Below, in pieces: positions 18,912 to 28,511 of a stretch of DNA of 64,000 nucleotides. The stretch lies in assembly GCA_900552135.1 (NCBI GenBank), contig URYN01000004.1, positions 62,001 to 126,000 of the forward strand. Direction: 5' to 3'. A program made the translations under genes and the position numbers. The stretch comes from an uncultured Clostridium sp. (GTDB lineage Bacteria; Bacillota; Clostridia; TANB77; CAG-508). Every line of letters begins with the position of its first letter. Within the stretch, counting starts at the first letter, position 1. The notes beneath the pieces were generated by a model. That model did not search any database, had not been told where the DNA came from, and worked only from the letters and a program-made list of their open reading frames with translations.

Positions 18912-19616
18912 TTATACAGTTTTACTTATTTTTCTAGATATTTTTACTAAAGCAATTAAAAATTTTAGAATTTTAAAGATACTCACATCTATAATCATCG
19001 AAAGTCTAATATCATAATAATTTTGATTTATATATATTGGATTTATTTTATAATTTATATTCTTTATTATTTCTTTGGTTTCCCTCTTTTGTTTTTCATT
19101 TACTAAATGGGGAACAATGTTTGATATTACAATACTTATAATTGCAACTAAATATGATGTTATAATATAATCTTTTGTGCTTATTTGAATATTGGCTTTA
19201 AATCGTTTTAATTGAGGCTTTATGTCTTTCAGTTCTTTTCTCAGTTTCTTATTTTTTATTATAAGTTTCAAATCATTTTTTATTTCTCTATTTACCTTTT
19301 CTTTAATTTGCTTATTTTTTTCTTCTTGTTCTTTTAACTTTTCCTGTATTTTTGCTAATTTACTTTTATCTAGATTAATCCATAACCATTGAAAGTTTCC
19401 AATCTTTAGAGAAATTTTTAGAAAAGTTCTTCTATTCTTCCAATTATTATTACCATTATTATTGATATTATTATTAACATTCTTGGATATATGAAATTTC
19501 TTTATATTCACTTCAATTTTTGAAATAATAATCAACATCATAAATACTGTAATCATTACTATAATTACAGCCATAAATATCCCAATAAATTTAAAAATAT
19601 TAAAAACTAATATCAT
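18912..19616 (-). CDS. DUF2953-type membrane protein
   Basis: A 234-residue protein with an N-terminal membrane helix (about 3-30), a long lysine-rich coiled segment (about 85-130), a second hydrophobic stretch (about 152-172) and a C-terminal part ending IALVKISRKISK. The position between scpA and ytfJ is where DUF2953 proteins are found in Clostridia. The overall layout fits, although the sequence is divergent. The function is unknown; a role at the spore membrane is often suspected from its neighbours. Confidence 0.7.
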   Translation of the reverse strand: MILVFNIFKFIGIFMAVIIVMITVFMMLIIISKIEVNIKKFHISKNVNNNINNNGNNNWKNRRTFLKISLKIGNFQWLWINLDKSKLAKIQEKLKEQEEKNKQIKEKVNREIKNDLKLIIKNKKLRKELKDIKPQLKRFKANIQISTKDYIITSYLVAIISIVISNIVPHLVNEKQKRETKEIIKNINYKINPIYINQNYYDIRLSMIIDVSIFKILKFLIALVKISRKISKTV

Positions 19617-19689
19617 TCTTCATTCCTTCTTATGCCTTATTCTTGCATATAAGTTAGTTCTGATATTAGTTTTTCCACTTTTTTCTATT

Positions 19690-20448
19690 TTAAGCAATTT
19701 TATCATTATTTTTTTCGACTGAAATATCTCCAAATAATTCTTCTTGATTTGTTAGCACTTTATTTCGTCTTGATAATTCAAGTAAACCAGAAAAAGCGGT
19801 TACAACTTCTTCCTTCTCACATCTTTTTAAAGAGAATAAATGATTGAATACAAATTTAGGTTTTTTCACAAGTTCTTTTAGTATGTCTTTTACTTTACTT
19901 GCAACCGTGTATTTATCTGTAATTGCTATTTTTTCTATATTCTGTGCATTTTGATTTACCTTTTCGTTGTTTATTCTAACAACATTTTCATAAGCACTTA
20001 CTATTGCTTGTTTTTCGTATTTTTCCTCTAGCTTCTGTTTTGGAAGTTTTATTGTGTCAGGCAATTTATAAAATCTAACACTGTTTTCATTATACATTTG
20101 TCTTAATTTTTTTGTTATTTCCTTATATTTTTTGTATTCTATAATTCTTCTTAATAATTCTTCTTCAGATATTTCTTCTTCATCATCTACTTCTTTTGGC
20201 AATAGGCTCTTTGATTTCAGATAAATAAGAGTAGAAGCCATTATTAAGAACTCACTTGTAACTTCAAGGTTCATTTCTTCCATTTTATTTATATATTCTA
20301 TATACTGGTCAGTTATTGTGCTAAGCGAAATATCGTTAATATTCATTTTATTTTTATCTATTAAATGGCACAATAAATCCAATGGTCCTTCAAAGTTTTC
20401 AAGTTTTATTGCATACTTATTCGTTTCAAGTGATATTATATTTTGCAT
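19690..20448 (-). CDS. scpA: Segregation and condensation protein A
   Basis: Kleisin subunit that bridges the SMC heads in the bacterial condensin complex. The 252-residue protein shows the N-terminal FEGPLDLLCHLIDKNKMNI motif and the helix ASTLIYLKSKSLLP, and a C-terminal winged-helix part with VTAFSGLLELSRRNKV. It is followed by the DUF2953 gene rather than by scpB, which usually comes next. scpB is not found anywhere in this window. Confidence 0.94.
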   Translation of the reverse strand: MQNIISLETNKYAIKLENFEGPLDLLCHLIDKNKMNINDISLSTITDQYIEYINKMEEMNLEVTSEFLIMASTLIYLKSKSLLPKEVDDEEEISEEELLRRIIEYKKYKEITKKLRQMYNENSVRFYKLPDTIKLPKQKLEEKYEKQAIVSAYENVVRINNEKVNQNAQNIEKIAITDKYTVASKVKDILKELVKKPKFVFNHLFSLKRCEKEEVVTAFSGLLELSRRNKVLTNQEELFGDISVEKNNDKIA

Positions 20449-20457
20449 TTTTCTCTC

Positions 20458-20904
20458 CTAAATTCTTTCTATGGCTTGTCTTATATTATCGGATTTATAT
20501 CCTTTTTTCAATAAGAATTGCATAAGTGTATTTTCGTCCATCTGTTTTTCTTTTTTGATTATAAGATTTCTAGCAGAGTATACTTCATACTCTTGCATTC
20601 TTTCTTGATATTTTGAAAAGTATTCATCAATTAAGCCAGAGTTGATTCCTTTTGCCATCAACTTATATCGTACTTCCTTCAAAGAAAGATTATTCAGGGC
20701 TATGTATTCATTTACCGCTCTCTCAACATAATTAAAGTCATCTATATAGCCATTTTCTTCTAATTCATCTATTATGTTATTTAGCATTTCTTCTTCAATA
20801 GAATTATAAAATTTGTTTTTTACTTCTTGCTTACTTCTTTTCTTGTATAAGATATATTTTAAAACTTTTGATTTTGCATTATCATACTCTTCTATTGTAT
20901 ACAT
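20458..20904 (-). CDS. recX: Regulatory protein RecX
   Basis: Binds RecA filaments and limits recombinase activity. The RecX three-helix repeats are visible: YILYKKRSKQEVKNKF, IIDELEENGYIDDFNYVERAV, and LKEVRYKLMAKGI. A frame from 20931 would overlap recA, but a GGAG ribosome site precedes the ATG at 20904. I choose that start (148 residues, 16 bases after the recA stop). Co-transcription with recA would place it under the same SOS promoter. Confidence 0.9.
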   Translation of the reverse strand: MYTIEEYDNAKSKVLKYILYKKRSKQEVKNKFYNSIEEEMLNNIIDELEENGYIDDFNYVERAVNEYIALNNLSLKEVRYKLMAKGINSGLIDEYFSKYQERMQEYEVYSARNLIIKKEKQMDENTLMQFLLKKGYKSDNIRQAIERI

Positions 20905-20920
20905 AGTAACTCCATATTTA

Positions 20921-21991
20921 TTATTCTTCATCTAAATCTTCTGGTTCTTCTTCAGCCTCTGCTTCTTCTCCACCTTCACCTAAGCTCTTTTCAAAAGCCT
21001 CGTTGAATTTTGCTCTTACTTTCTTTTCGATGTCTGCCATTATTTCAGGATTTTCTTCTAGGTATCTCTTTGCGTTTTCTCTACCTTGTCCAATTCTTGT
21101 TCCATCATAAGCAAACCAAGAACCACTCTTTTCTACTATATCTAGATTTACTCCTAAATCTAATATGTTTCCAGATTTTGATATACCTTTTCCGTAGATT
21201 ATATCAAATTCGGCCTCTCTGAATGGTGGTGCAACCTTATTCTTTACAACTTTAACTCTTACTCTATTTCCGAATACTTCACCATCTTGTTTTAGATTTT
21301 CTATCTTTCTTATATCAAGTCTAACTGAAGCATAGAATTTTAGTGCTCTTCCTCCAGGAGTTGTTTCTGGATTTCCAAACATTATTCCTACTTTTTCTCT
21401 TAATTGGTTTATAAATACTATTGCAGTATTTGATTTATTTAGAACACCTGCTAATTTTCTTAATGCCTGTGACATAAGTCTTGCTTGTAAACCAACATGT
21501 GCGTCTCCCATATCCCCATCTATTTCAGCCTTTGGAACTAATGCAGCAACAGAGTCTACAACTATAATGTCTATAGCACCACTTCTAACAAGTGCTTCTG
21601 CAATCTCAAGTGCTTGCTCTCCAGTGTCTGGTTGAGATACAATTAAATTATCTATATCAACTCCAAGATGTTTAGCATATACTGGGTCTAAAGCATGCTC
21701 TGCATCAATAAAAGCTGCTTCTCCACCTCTTTTTTGACATTCTGCAATTGCGTGTAATGCAAGAGTTGTTTTTCCTGAAGATTCAGGTCCAAATATTTCT
21801 ATAATTCTTCCCTTTGGAATACCGCCTATTCCAAGTGCAACATCTAAGCTTAATGCTCCTGTTGGAATTGCTTCTACATTCATTGCAGTAAAGTCTCCAA
21901 GTTTCATAACAGATCCTTTACCAAATTGTTTTTCAATTTGACCTAATGCTGATTCTAGTGCTTTTTTCTTTTCATTGTTTTCTATACTCAT
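20921..21991 (-). CDS. recA: Recombinase RecA
   Basis: Forms filaments on single-stranded DNA, drives strand exchange, and triggers LexA self-cleavage. Length 356. Walker A is GPESSGKT (68-75). The IDAEHALDP segment, the L2 loop around INQLREKVG with [11 protein letters not shown], and a long acidic C-terminal tail are all present. The start has a strong AGGAGG site. Upstream are a near-consensus promoter and a LexA box. recX follows. Confidence 0.98.
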   Translation of the reverse strand: MSIENNEKKKALESALGQIEKQFGKGSVMKLGDFTAMNVEAIPTGALSLDVALGIGGIPKGRIIEIFGPESSGKTTLALHAIAECQKRGGEAAFIDAEHALDPVYAKHLGVDIDNLIVSQPDTGEQALEIAEALVRSGAIDIIVVDSVAALVPKAEIDGDMGDAHVGLQARLMSQALRKLAGVLNKSNTAIVFINQLREKVGIMFGNPETTPGGRALKFYASVRLDIRKIENLKQDGEVFGNRVRVKVVKNKVAPPFREAEFDIIYGKGISKSGNILDLGVNLDIVEKSGSWFAYDGTRIGQGRENAKRYLEENPEIMADIEKKVRAKFNEAFEKSLGEGGEEAEAEEEPEDLDEE

Positions 21992-22031
21992 AAATTTTCC
22001 TCCTAATATTGTGAATTTTATTTAACTTTTT

Positions 22032-22045
22032 AAAACACTTGTTCG
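22032..22045 (-). promoter_or_regulatory. LexA (SOS) box of recA
   Basis: On the minus strand the site reads CGAACAAGTGTTTT, which matches 13 of 14 positions of the Bacillus-type consensus CGAACRNRYGTTYC. It lies just downstream of the -10 element, between the expected start of transcription and the recA gene, where bound LexA would block the polymerase. Confidence 0.75.
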
Positions 22046-22061
22046 TAATTAATTTTTCTAT

Positions 22062-22089
22062 ATTATATACTATTATAAAAAAATGTCAA
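22062..22089 (-). promoter_or_regulatory. recA promoter
   Basis: Perfect TTGACA (22084-22089) and TATAAT (22062-22067) with 16-bp spacing on the minus strand. It is followed by the LexA box and an untranslated leader of roughly 60 bases. Confidence 0.8.
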
Positions 22090-22139
22090 TACTTTTTTTC
22101 AAACTTTTGTTCTCTTTTTTATTTTATCTCATGTAGACT

Positions 22140-23732
22140 TTATTTTCTGTACCAAAGTTCAGCACCATAAAATGTAGTATAGTTTGTTGGCTCTACAGTT
22201 CCATATAAAGATTGAGAAGTTATTGTTATATTTTTGTTCCTACAAATACCTATAAATGGTACATCTTCTTTATATTGTGCATAAATTTTTTGATAGATTT
22301 CTTTTAACTGTTTTGTATCTTTTATTATAGTTGCATTATTTAGTAATTCTATCATTTTATCGCTATTATAATTCTCTATATTTCCAGTGGCAAAGTAATA
22401 TGTTAAGTCCGGACTATATGCAGTATAAACGCCAGTGTACAATATTTGATAATCCTTATCATTCATAAGTTCTCCATACTGACTGCTCGAAACTACACTT
22501 ACAGTGGTTTCAATTCCTATTTCAGACAATTGTTCTTTTATCTGTTCTGCTGCATTTACTCTATCAGTTTGATCTTTATTAACCGATATTTTTAGCCTTA
22601 GAGTTCTTGTAACTCCATCTATTACTTTTCTCCATCGATTGTTTCTATATTCCCATCCACCATCTTCAAGTACCTTTTTTGCCTGTTCTGCATTATATCC
22701 TGAACTAACATCTTCTGTACAATTCAAGTAGTTTCCATAGTCAAGTGGATATTGTGCAATAATTCTTTGATTGTTATAAACAGATGATACAATATTGTCT
22801 TTATCTATAGCATAGCTTAATGCTTGTCTAACGGCTTTATCCTGCAAAATTACATCAGTACAATTTAAGGCCAAGAAGTCAAATTCACGTCCAGGATATT
22901 CAGTTTTATTAAAGCCTATCGTTCCAATATGTTCTCCAAAATTTGCATTTGAAGTATTTATTAAGTCTATGTTTCCAATTTTAAAACTGTTAAAAGCCTC
23001 TCCCATAGATGAATATAAATTTATTTTAATATTATCAATTTTTATATCTTCAACATCTGGATTTCTCCAGTTTTCATTCTTGGTTAATGTTACATTGTTT
23101 GTGCTTATATTTGTTATCTTGTATCTTCCTGTTCCAATCGGAATTTTTGTACTTTCATAGAAATTTTCTCCTAAATAATAATTGCTTGATAGTATTGGGA
23201 ATGTAAGGTTATATTCGAAGAAAGGAACATTTCCATCTAGCGTTAATTTTATCGTGCTTGCATCTATTATTTCTACAGTTGAAATATGTTGTACATTATA
23301 TTTGTATATTGAGTTTCCGTTTTTCAAAATATCAATTGTGAAAGCAACGTCTTTTGAAAGAAACGAAGTTCCATCTTGCCAATTTATATTGTTATTTACT
23401 TTTACAACATAAATATTATCTCCCGTTTTCGAACACTCCTTTGCAAGACAAGGTTTCAATTGATAATCAGATGTTAATGAAAACAATGGCTCAAATATCA
23501 ATGTATCTATATTCAAAATTTCTTTATTGTTTGTTATTAGTGGGTTCATCGTATCATAGCTTGTAAGCGATAAACGTATGTCCCTTATAATTTCTTCCTG
23601 TGCAACATTACTTTCCTCTTGATTCTGATATTCTTCTTTATTGTTATTATTATAAATTCTGTATCCAGAATAAGATATTATTCCAATTACAAATATTATA
23701 AATATATATTTAAAAATTGTGCTTACTTTCAT
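22140..23732 (-). CDS. Family 5 extracellular solute-binding protein
   Basis: Binding protein of the oligopeptide/dipeptide/nickel ABC transporter type (SBP family 5). The N-terminus has a membrane helix (about 7-25) without a lipobox cysteine, so the protein is anchored by the helix itself. The fold is visible from DTMNPLITNNKEILNIDTLIFEPLF through WQDGTSFLSKDVAFTID, AVRQALSYAIDKDNIV and the C-terminal YKEDVPFIGI. Length 530 is typical. No permease or ATPase gene accompanies it, so it must serve a transporter encoded elsewhere or act as a sensor. Confidence 0.88.
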   Translation of the reverse strand: MKVSTIFKYIFIIFVIGIISYSGYRIYNNNNKEEYQNQEESNVAQEEIIRDIRLSLTSYDTMNPLITNNKEILNIDTLIFEPLFSLTSDYQLKPCLAKECSKTGDNIYVVKVNNNINWQDGTSFLSKDVAFTIDILKNGNSIYKYNVQHISTVEIIDASTIKLTLDGNVPFFEYNLTFPILSSNYYLGENFYESTKIPIGTGRYKITNISTNNVTLTKNENWRNPDVEDIKIDNIKINLYSSMGEAFNSFKIGNIDLINTSNANFGEHIGTIGFNKTEYPGREFDFLALNCTDVILQDKAVRQALSYAIDKDNIVSSVYNNQRIIAQYPLDYGNYLNCTEDVSSGYNAEQAKKVLEDGGWEYRNNRWRKVIDGVTRTLRLKISVNKDQTDRVNAAEQIKEQLSEIGIETTVSVVSSSQYGELMNDKDYQILYTGVYTAYSPDLTYYFATGNIENYNSDKMIELLNNATIIKDTKQLKEIYQKIYAQYKEDVPFIGICRNKNITITSQSLYGTVEPTNYTTFYGAELWYRK

Positions 23733-23834
23733 TAAAACCTATTTTCCTTTCTCGCTTTGTTTCTATATACCCATTCTTGTAAAAAATTTACTACCTAGTG
23801 TTACTTAAGTCTCTTTAATAATTGCACCATGCTT

Positions 23835-23863
23835 ATAATACATTAAATATTTTTGTTTTTCAA
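23835..23863 (-). promoter_or_regulatory. Promoter of the solute-binding protein gene
   Basis: TTGAAA (23858-23863) and TATTAT (23835-23840) with 17-bp spacing on the minus strand, about 100 bases before the gene. The rest of the 23733-23937 gap shows nothing else. Confidence 0.5.
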
Positions 23864-23937
23864 TAGTTATAGTCAAAATGAGCACAAAAAAGGAACATTT
23901 TCATGCCCCATTTCATTTTATAAAATTGTTTATGATT

Positions 23938-24201
23938 CTATTTTCTAGATTCAACAATAAGCTTAATTCCAGTTCTTTCTTCCCCTTCAACTTCTACTTC
24001 AGCAAATGCTGGTATGCATATTAAATCAACTCCTGCTGGTGCTACAAACCCTCTTGCTATTGCTACTGCCTTCACAGCCTGGTTAAGAGCTCCTGCTCCT
24101 ATTGCTTGCATTTCAGCCTTATTAGCTTCCTTAACTAACCCAGCTATTGCTCCTGCAACTGAATTTGGGTTTGATTTTGATGAGATTTTTAAAACTTCCA
24201 T
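23938..24201 (-). CDS. spoVS: Stage V sporulation protein S
   Basis: Small (87-residue) Alba-like protein that affects septation and spore coat assembly in Bacillus. The sequence is highly conserved: LKISSKSNPNSVAGAIAG, GAGALNQAVKAVAIARGF, and ICIPAFAEVEVEGEERTG. A clean AGGAGG-type site precedes the ATG. It lies downstream of ymdB, the usual ymdB-spoVS order in Firmicutes. No terminator is obvious after it. Confidence 0.96.
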   Translation of the reverse strand: MEVLKISSKSNPNSVAGAIAGLVKEANKAEMQAIGAGALNQAVKAVAIARGFVAPAGVDLICIPAFAEVEVEGEERTGIKLIVESRK

Positions 24202-24338
24202 TCTTTTCCTCCTAATATTTTATTTTGCTATGTGTTTCTAAGTACAGTTATATTTATATAATATTTAAGAGGTTTTGTCTATAGTTTTTTGGTAATTTTT
24301 TACATATTTCATCGTCCGTTTTTATCATTTTTCTTCAT

Positions 24339-25112
24339 TTATTTTCGTGATATTCTAATAACCTCATTTACTCGACATGTTTCCTCATTTATTTTAAAAA
24401 TACAACCATTTAGCATGCACTTTTCGTCTGCCAATTTATATTTTTCTGGAAGAGTGGTTTCAAATCTTTTAATCGAGGCTTTATAATCCATTCCTATAAC
24501 AGATTTCATTGGACCTGTCATACCAATATCAGTTATATAACCAGTTCCATTCTCTAATATCTGTTCATCTGCTGTTTGAACATGTGTATGAGTTCCAAAC
24601 ATTGCAGTTATTTTGCCATCTAGATAATAGCCCATTGCAATTTTTTCGGCAGTAGCTTCCGCATGAAAGTCCAGTATTATAATGTCTGCTCTTCCTTTTA
24701 CTTCCTTCAAAATTTCTTGCATTTTTAAGAATGGATTTTCAGACAATACATTCATATCTGTTCTTCCAATTAAATTTACCACACATACATTATGAGACTT
24801 GGTTTTATAAATTCTATATCCCTTTCCAGGTACATTTTCTGGATAGTTTGCGGGTCTTAACATTTTCTCATCATCTATAAATGAAAAAATATCCTTCTTT
24901 CCCCAAGTATGGTTCCCCATTGTGATTGCATCTACTTTTAATTCTTTCAATTCATTAAATATCTTAGTGGTAATTCCCATTCCTCCGGCAACGTTCTCAG
25001 CATTAACTATTACAAAATCTATCTTCTCTTCTTCTCTTATTTTAGGAAGTTCTTCTCTTAATTTTTTTACACTCTGTTCTCCAACTAAATCTCCTATCGC
25101 TAAAACTTTCAA
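24339..25112 (-). CDS. ymdB: YmdB family metallophosphoesterase
   Basis: 2',3'-cyclic-nucleotide phosphodiesterase that, in Bacillus, switches cells between motility and biofilm programmes. The family begins with a short strand leading to GD (here KVLAIGDLVGE), then NAEN, GNHTWGKKD, LDFHAEATAEK and GTHTHVQTAD, all metal-binding motifs. The ATG at 25130 has no ribosome site, whereas GGAAAGG precedes a TTG at 25112 that gives the usual N-terminus. I therefore choose TTG (257 residues). It follows cpsB closely, which is unusual; rny, its more common partner, is at 58.8 kb. Confidence 0.9.
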   Translation of the reverse strand: MKVLAIGDLVGEQSVKKLREELPKIREEEKIDFVIVNAENVAGGMGITTKIFNELKELKVDAITMGNHTWGKKDIFSFIDDEKMLRPANYPENVPGKGYRIYKTKSHNVCVVNLIGRTDMNVLSENPFLKMQEILKEVKGRADIIILDFHAEATAEKIAMGYYLDGKITAMFGTHTHVQTADEQILENGTGYITDIGMTGPMKSVIGMDYKASIKRFETTLPEKYKLADEKCMLNGCIFKINEETCRVNEVIRISRK

Positions 25113-25139
25113 TGTTATTTTCCTTTCCATTATAAAATT

Positions 25140-25919
25140 CTATTTCAGACTCATTTTCATTTTATCTTTCAATGTTAATTTAATTTGGTGTGGATTTTCA
25201 ATTTCAATTTCTTCATTCTTTACAGCACTCATCGCATTAAAATGAGAAATTTTATCAAATTCATCTTGTCCCACAATATCTTTTATCTTTCGCACAGCTA
25301 AATTTATTTTTGTATATATCGAATTGGTCCTGTGCGCATCCGAGCCTAAAAAATGAACTAGATTACACTCAAGCATTTTTTCTATTATTACTTGTGCTTT
25401 TTTTCCATATTGTCCAATAATACTTCCATAGTTTGACTGCATAAGTACACCTTGATTTGCTAATTGATAAATTAAATCTGGTTCTTCTTGCATAAATGTA
25501 TATCTTTCTGGGTGTGCTAAAACCGGAATGTATTTCTCGGAAATCAGATCATATACAACTTCTTCTATATTTATTGGCTTTGCATTTAAAGGAAACTCAA
25601 ACAGCACATATCTCGAGCCATTTATTGTTGAAGCTTTCTCTTCCTTTATCAATTCTAAAATTTTATCTGAAAAATATACTTCACTTCCCAAATATAAGCT
25701 AAGCCCAATCTTCTTTTCTTCCAAACCATATTGAAGCCCATTCAGCCAAGCTTTTCTATCAGCTTGGCTTACTTCATAATAATTTTCTATATAATGTGAT
25801 GTAGCTATAACTCCATCAAAACCTGCACGATTTGCTTCTTCAAGCATTGCAATAGCTTCTTTTACTTCTCGTGCTCCATCGTCAATTGCTGGAATTATGT
25901 GAGAGTGAAAATCAATCAT
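25140..25919 (-). CDS. cpsB: CpsB/YwqE-type tyrosine-protein phosphatase
   Basis: Manganese-dependent PHP-fold phosphatase that removes phosphate from the tyrosine kinase CpsD and so tunes polysaccharide chain length. The PHP motifs DFHSHIIPAIDDGA, ATSHYIE, LAHPERY and FLGSDAHRTN are all present and supply the metal-binding histidines and acidic residues. Length 259 is typical. It directly follows cpsD in the order cpsC-cpsD-cpsB. Confidence 0.93.
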   Translation of the reverse strand: MIDFHSHIIPAIDDGAREVKEAIAMLEEANRAGFDGVIATSHYIENYYEVSQADRKAWLNGLQYGLEEKKIGLSLYLGSEVYFSDKILELIKEEKASTINGSRYVLFEFPLNAKPINIEEVVYDLISEKYIPVLAHPERYTFMQEEPDLIYQLANQGVLMQSNYGSIIGQYGKKAQVIIEKMLECNLVHFLGSDAHRTNSIYTKINLAVRKIKDIVGQDEFDKISHFNAMSAVKNEEIEIENPHQIKLTLKDKMKMSLK

Positions 25920-25951
25920 AATTTTATAAATTCCTTTCTCATTTCACCAAT

Positions 25952-26899
25952 TTAGTTGTCTCTTTTGGTATCATTTAAATTATTTCTCTCTTGTTGCAAA
26001 TATTCATTTACTTGTCTAAAAATCTCTTGTGTCTTATCAGGCATATCATTTTCAACTTTTTCATTTTGCTTAGGCTCTTCTGGTTTTTCATTTTTCACAA
26101 CTTCTTTTTCTATTTTAACCTTATCTTCAACTGGCTTTTTATGTTCTTCTTCAAAGAAGTCTTTTTTAGAAACAGCACGTCCAGCTTCACGTTTTCTTCT
26201 TGTGGTTGTTAACTGCGAGCCATAGTAATAAGATTTTTCATATTTTTTTGCATCTATTGGTACCTTGTTTAAAACAACACCTGCAATTTTCCCGCCTACA
26301 TTTTTTATACTTTTTATTGTTTTTTGCAAACTTGCCTTTTTAGTAAATTTATGTGCCGTTACGATTACAGTAGAATCAACCATTCTAGATAATATTACAG
26401 CATCTGTTACGAGTTCACATGGTGGGGCATCTACTATTATAATATCAAATTGTGTTGAAAGTCTATCTAATAAACGTTGCATTTGTGGTGTTATAAGTAA
26501 CTCAGATGGATTTGGTGGTACATTTCCTGCAGAAATTACATCCAAACCATCGATTTCAGTTTTTTGAACATATTTTTCCATGTCAATTAAATCTGCATTT
26601 TTATCACTTGCAGCTAAATAATTTGCAAGCCCTGGTCTAGGAGAAATACCAAATATTGAATATTGTCTTCCCTTTCTCATGTCTGCATCAATCAAAATTA
26701 CCTTCTTCTCAGCTTGAGCAAATGTAATAGCCAAATTTGATGCAACCCAGCTTTTTCCTTCTCCTGGTAGAGTTGATGTGATAAGTATAGACTTTAATTT
26801 TCTATTAATATTCATAAATTGAATATTTGTTCTTAAAGTTCTAAAAGTTTCTGATATAGGAGACTTTGGATTTCTAAAAGTAATAAGCTCTTTTCTCAT
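25952..26899 (-). CDS. cpsD: CpsD/CapB-type bacterial tyrosine kinase
   Basis: BY-kinase that partners with the membrane modulator upstream to control polysaccharide polymerisation and export. Walker A is PGEGKSW (45-51), Walker A' is VILIDADMR (67-75), and Walker B is IIIVDAPP. The likely autophosphorylation cluster is YEKSYYYG near residue 218. Unusually, it lies about 95 residues before the C-terminus rather than at the end. The extra tail is lysine- and glutamate-rich. The start codon overlaps the cpsC stop by one base (TAATG). Confidence 0.92.
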   Translation of the reverse strand: MRKELITFRNPKSPISETFRTLRTNIQFMNINRKLKSILITSTLPGEGKSWVASNLAITFAQAEKKVILIDADMRKGRQYSIFGISPRPGLANYLAASDKNADLIDMEKYVQKTEIDGLDVISAGNVPPNPSELLITPQMQRLLDRLSTQFDIIIVDAPPCELVTDAVILSRMVDSTVIVTAHKFTKKASLQKTIKSIKNVGGKIAGVVLNKVPIDAKKYEKSYYYGSQLTTTRRKREAGRAVSKKDFFEEEHKKPVEDKVKIEKEVVKNEKPEEPKQNEKVENDMPDKTQEIFRQVNEYLQQERNNLNDTKRDN

Positions 26900-27597
26900 T
26901 ATTTTCTACCTCCTTTTTTGTTATCAGAATTGTCAAAAGGTATTGAAGCAAGTACAGTAACTCCACAAGTCTTCTCAATATCTTCAGTTGTTTTAATAGT
27001 AGTATCTAACATATTATCTAATAATACATATATTACAGAGATTACTACACCTATAAGTACAAATATCATCACATCTTTAGCATGATTTATGTTTGATGGT
27101 TCAGAAGGCTTTTCTGCCATATCAACCACATGTACGTTATCTATATTGTAAATTTCCTTTACCTGCTCAGAAAATACTGTTGCAAGTTCATTTGCAATTT
27201 TTGAAGCAGTTTCTGGTTCTTCATTAGTAACCGAAATTTTAATAACTTCAGAATCTGAAACAACCTTTACTGTTATGCCATTCTTTAAACTCTGCTCAGA
27301 AATATCAAGTCCTAAATTATTTATAACTTTTCTAACAACCTTATCACTGGTTGCAATTTCTCTATAAGTTGATATAAGTTTAGAGTTTAATGTTACATCT
27401 GTTGCTGTAATTGATGTTGGCAAAGTTGAATCTTTTCCAGCAGCCAAAACAAGTGTTGTCGATGCTGTGTATTTAGGTGTTATAAAACACATTGTATAAG
27501 TTACGCCAATTACAGCAAATATTAAAACTATTAAGATTATTTGTACTCTTCTATGCCAAAACAATGAAATCATTTGGCTTAAATCTAGTTCTTCCAT
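26899..27597 (-). CDS. cpsC: Chain-length determinant (CpsC/Wzz) modulator protein
   Basis: Membrane protein with two helices (about 17-37 and 172-192) flanking an extracellular loop. This is the layout of Wzz/CapA proteins, which activate the BY-kinase and set polymer length. The N-terminus LDLSQMISLFWHRRVQII and the proline-rich AEKPSEPSNINHAKD before the second helix are family hallmarks. It overlaps cpsD. Its own promoter at 27638-27666 makes cpsC-cpsD-cpsB a unit separate from the large assembly operon. Confidence 0.92.
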   Translation of the reverse strand: MEELDLSQMISLFWHRRVQIILIVLIFAVIGVTYTMCFITPKYTASTTLVLAAGKDSTLPTSITATDVTLNSKLISTYREIATSDKVVRKVINNLGLDISEQSLKNGITVKVVSDSEVIKISVTNEEPETASKIANELATVFSEQVKEIYNIDNVHVVDMAEKPSEPSNINHAKDVMIFVLIGVVISVIYVLLDNMLDTTIKTTEDIEKTCGVTVLASIPFDNSDNKKGGRK

Positions 27598-27637
27598 AAT
27601 TACTCCTTTTTTCTTTTGAATTTAAATTATCAAAAAT

Positions 27638-27666
27638 ATTATATATAAAAAAACAAATACTTGCAA
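27638..27666 (-). promoter_or_regulatory. Promoter of cpsC-cpsD-cpsB
   Basis: TTGCAA (27661-27666) and TATAAT (27638-27643) with 17-bp spacing on the minus strand, about 40 bases upstream of cpsC. Confidence 0.65.
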
Positions 27667-27677
27667 TAGTTTTTAAA

Positions 27678-28511
27678 TTAATTTTTACTAATCTGTTTAT
27701 TGTTTGCACAAATACATGAAGATATTATTCCAATAATTGTTCCACATGATGTTGCAACATACAGAATTCTATAAATCTCCTTCACAAAAATTTGAACTAT
27801 TATAGATATATTTTCATTTAAAACAGTCAAACTTTGTATTCCTAAGAAATGTTTTTCAAGTGCTATTCCAACCAAGCTAAGTCCCGCAATAGTGAAGGCT
27901 ATTATAGCTGCAAGTTTAAAAATATTTCTCATATTTTTAATATTTAATACGATTATAGCTATTGCATCTATAACTAATAATGCTACAACTAATACTAAAG
28001 CCTTTGGCATTATATTTCTTACTCTTCCTATAATTTTCGAAATGCTTTTTATAACAGAGCTTGAATAATAAACTGAATTTGAATATGTACTTACAATTGC
28101 ATTTTCAAAATTTTGTATTTGATTCTCAGTAGTCTTATTTACCAAAACCTTATTATCTTTAATATATTTTCTTATATTATTATCCAATTTTTCTCTTATA
28201 TTACTTGTATTGATTTTAAATTCTTCATTATTCAATATTGCATGAACTATAGAATTTGTATCCTCTTTTACTTTATCTAAATCATATATTCCTTCAAACA
28301 CACTGCTATCCATACCAGATTGCATTATATAATTTTCAAATCCATCATTTATAGTAACTTCCAGTTTTTCATAATAATTATTTTGTTCCATTTGCATTTT
28401 CCAATAATCCTCATTTAGGACTTTAGTTTGTAAAAAAGAAACAGCCACAATTGCTATAATTAATGCAACCATTATAAATGATAGTATGTACGATATTATA
28501 TTTTTTACCAT
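27678..28511 (-). CDS. Four-helix membrane protein next to sortase, unknown function
   Basis: I do not recognise a family. From the ATG at 28511, behind an AAGGAG site, it has 277 residues. An N-terminal helix is followed by an extracellular loop of about 130 residues that holds FENYIMQSGMDSS and many Asn/Lys, then three membrane helices. A longer frame to 28592 would run into the sortase gene. The stop of the sortase gene and this start overlap (TAATG), so the two are translated together. It may assist sortase or the LVQTG protein, but that is inference from position only. Confidence 0.65.
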   Translation of the reverse strand: MVKNIISYILSFIMVALIIAIVAVSFLQTKVLNEDYWKMQMEQNNYYEKLEVTINDGFENYIMQSGMDSSVFEGIYDLDKVKEDTNSIVHAILNNEEFKINTSNIREKLDNNIRKYIKDNKVLVNKTTENQIQNFENAIVSTYSNSVYYSSSVIKSISKIIGRVRNIMPKALVLVVALLVIDAIAIIVLNIKNMRNIFKLAAIIAFTIAGLSLVGIALEKHFLGIQSLTVLNENISIIVQIFVKEIYRILYVATSCGTIIGIISSCICANNKQISKN

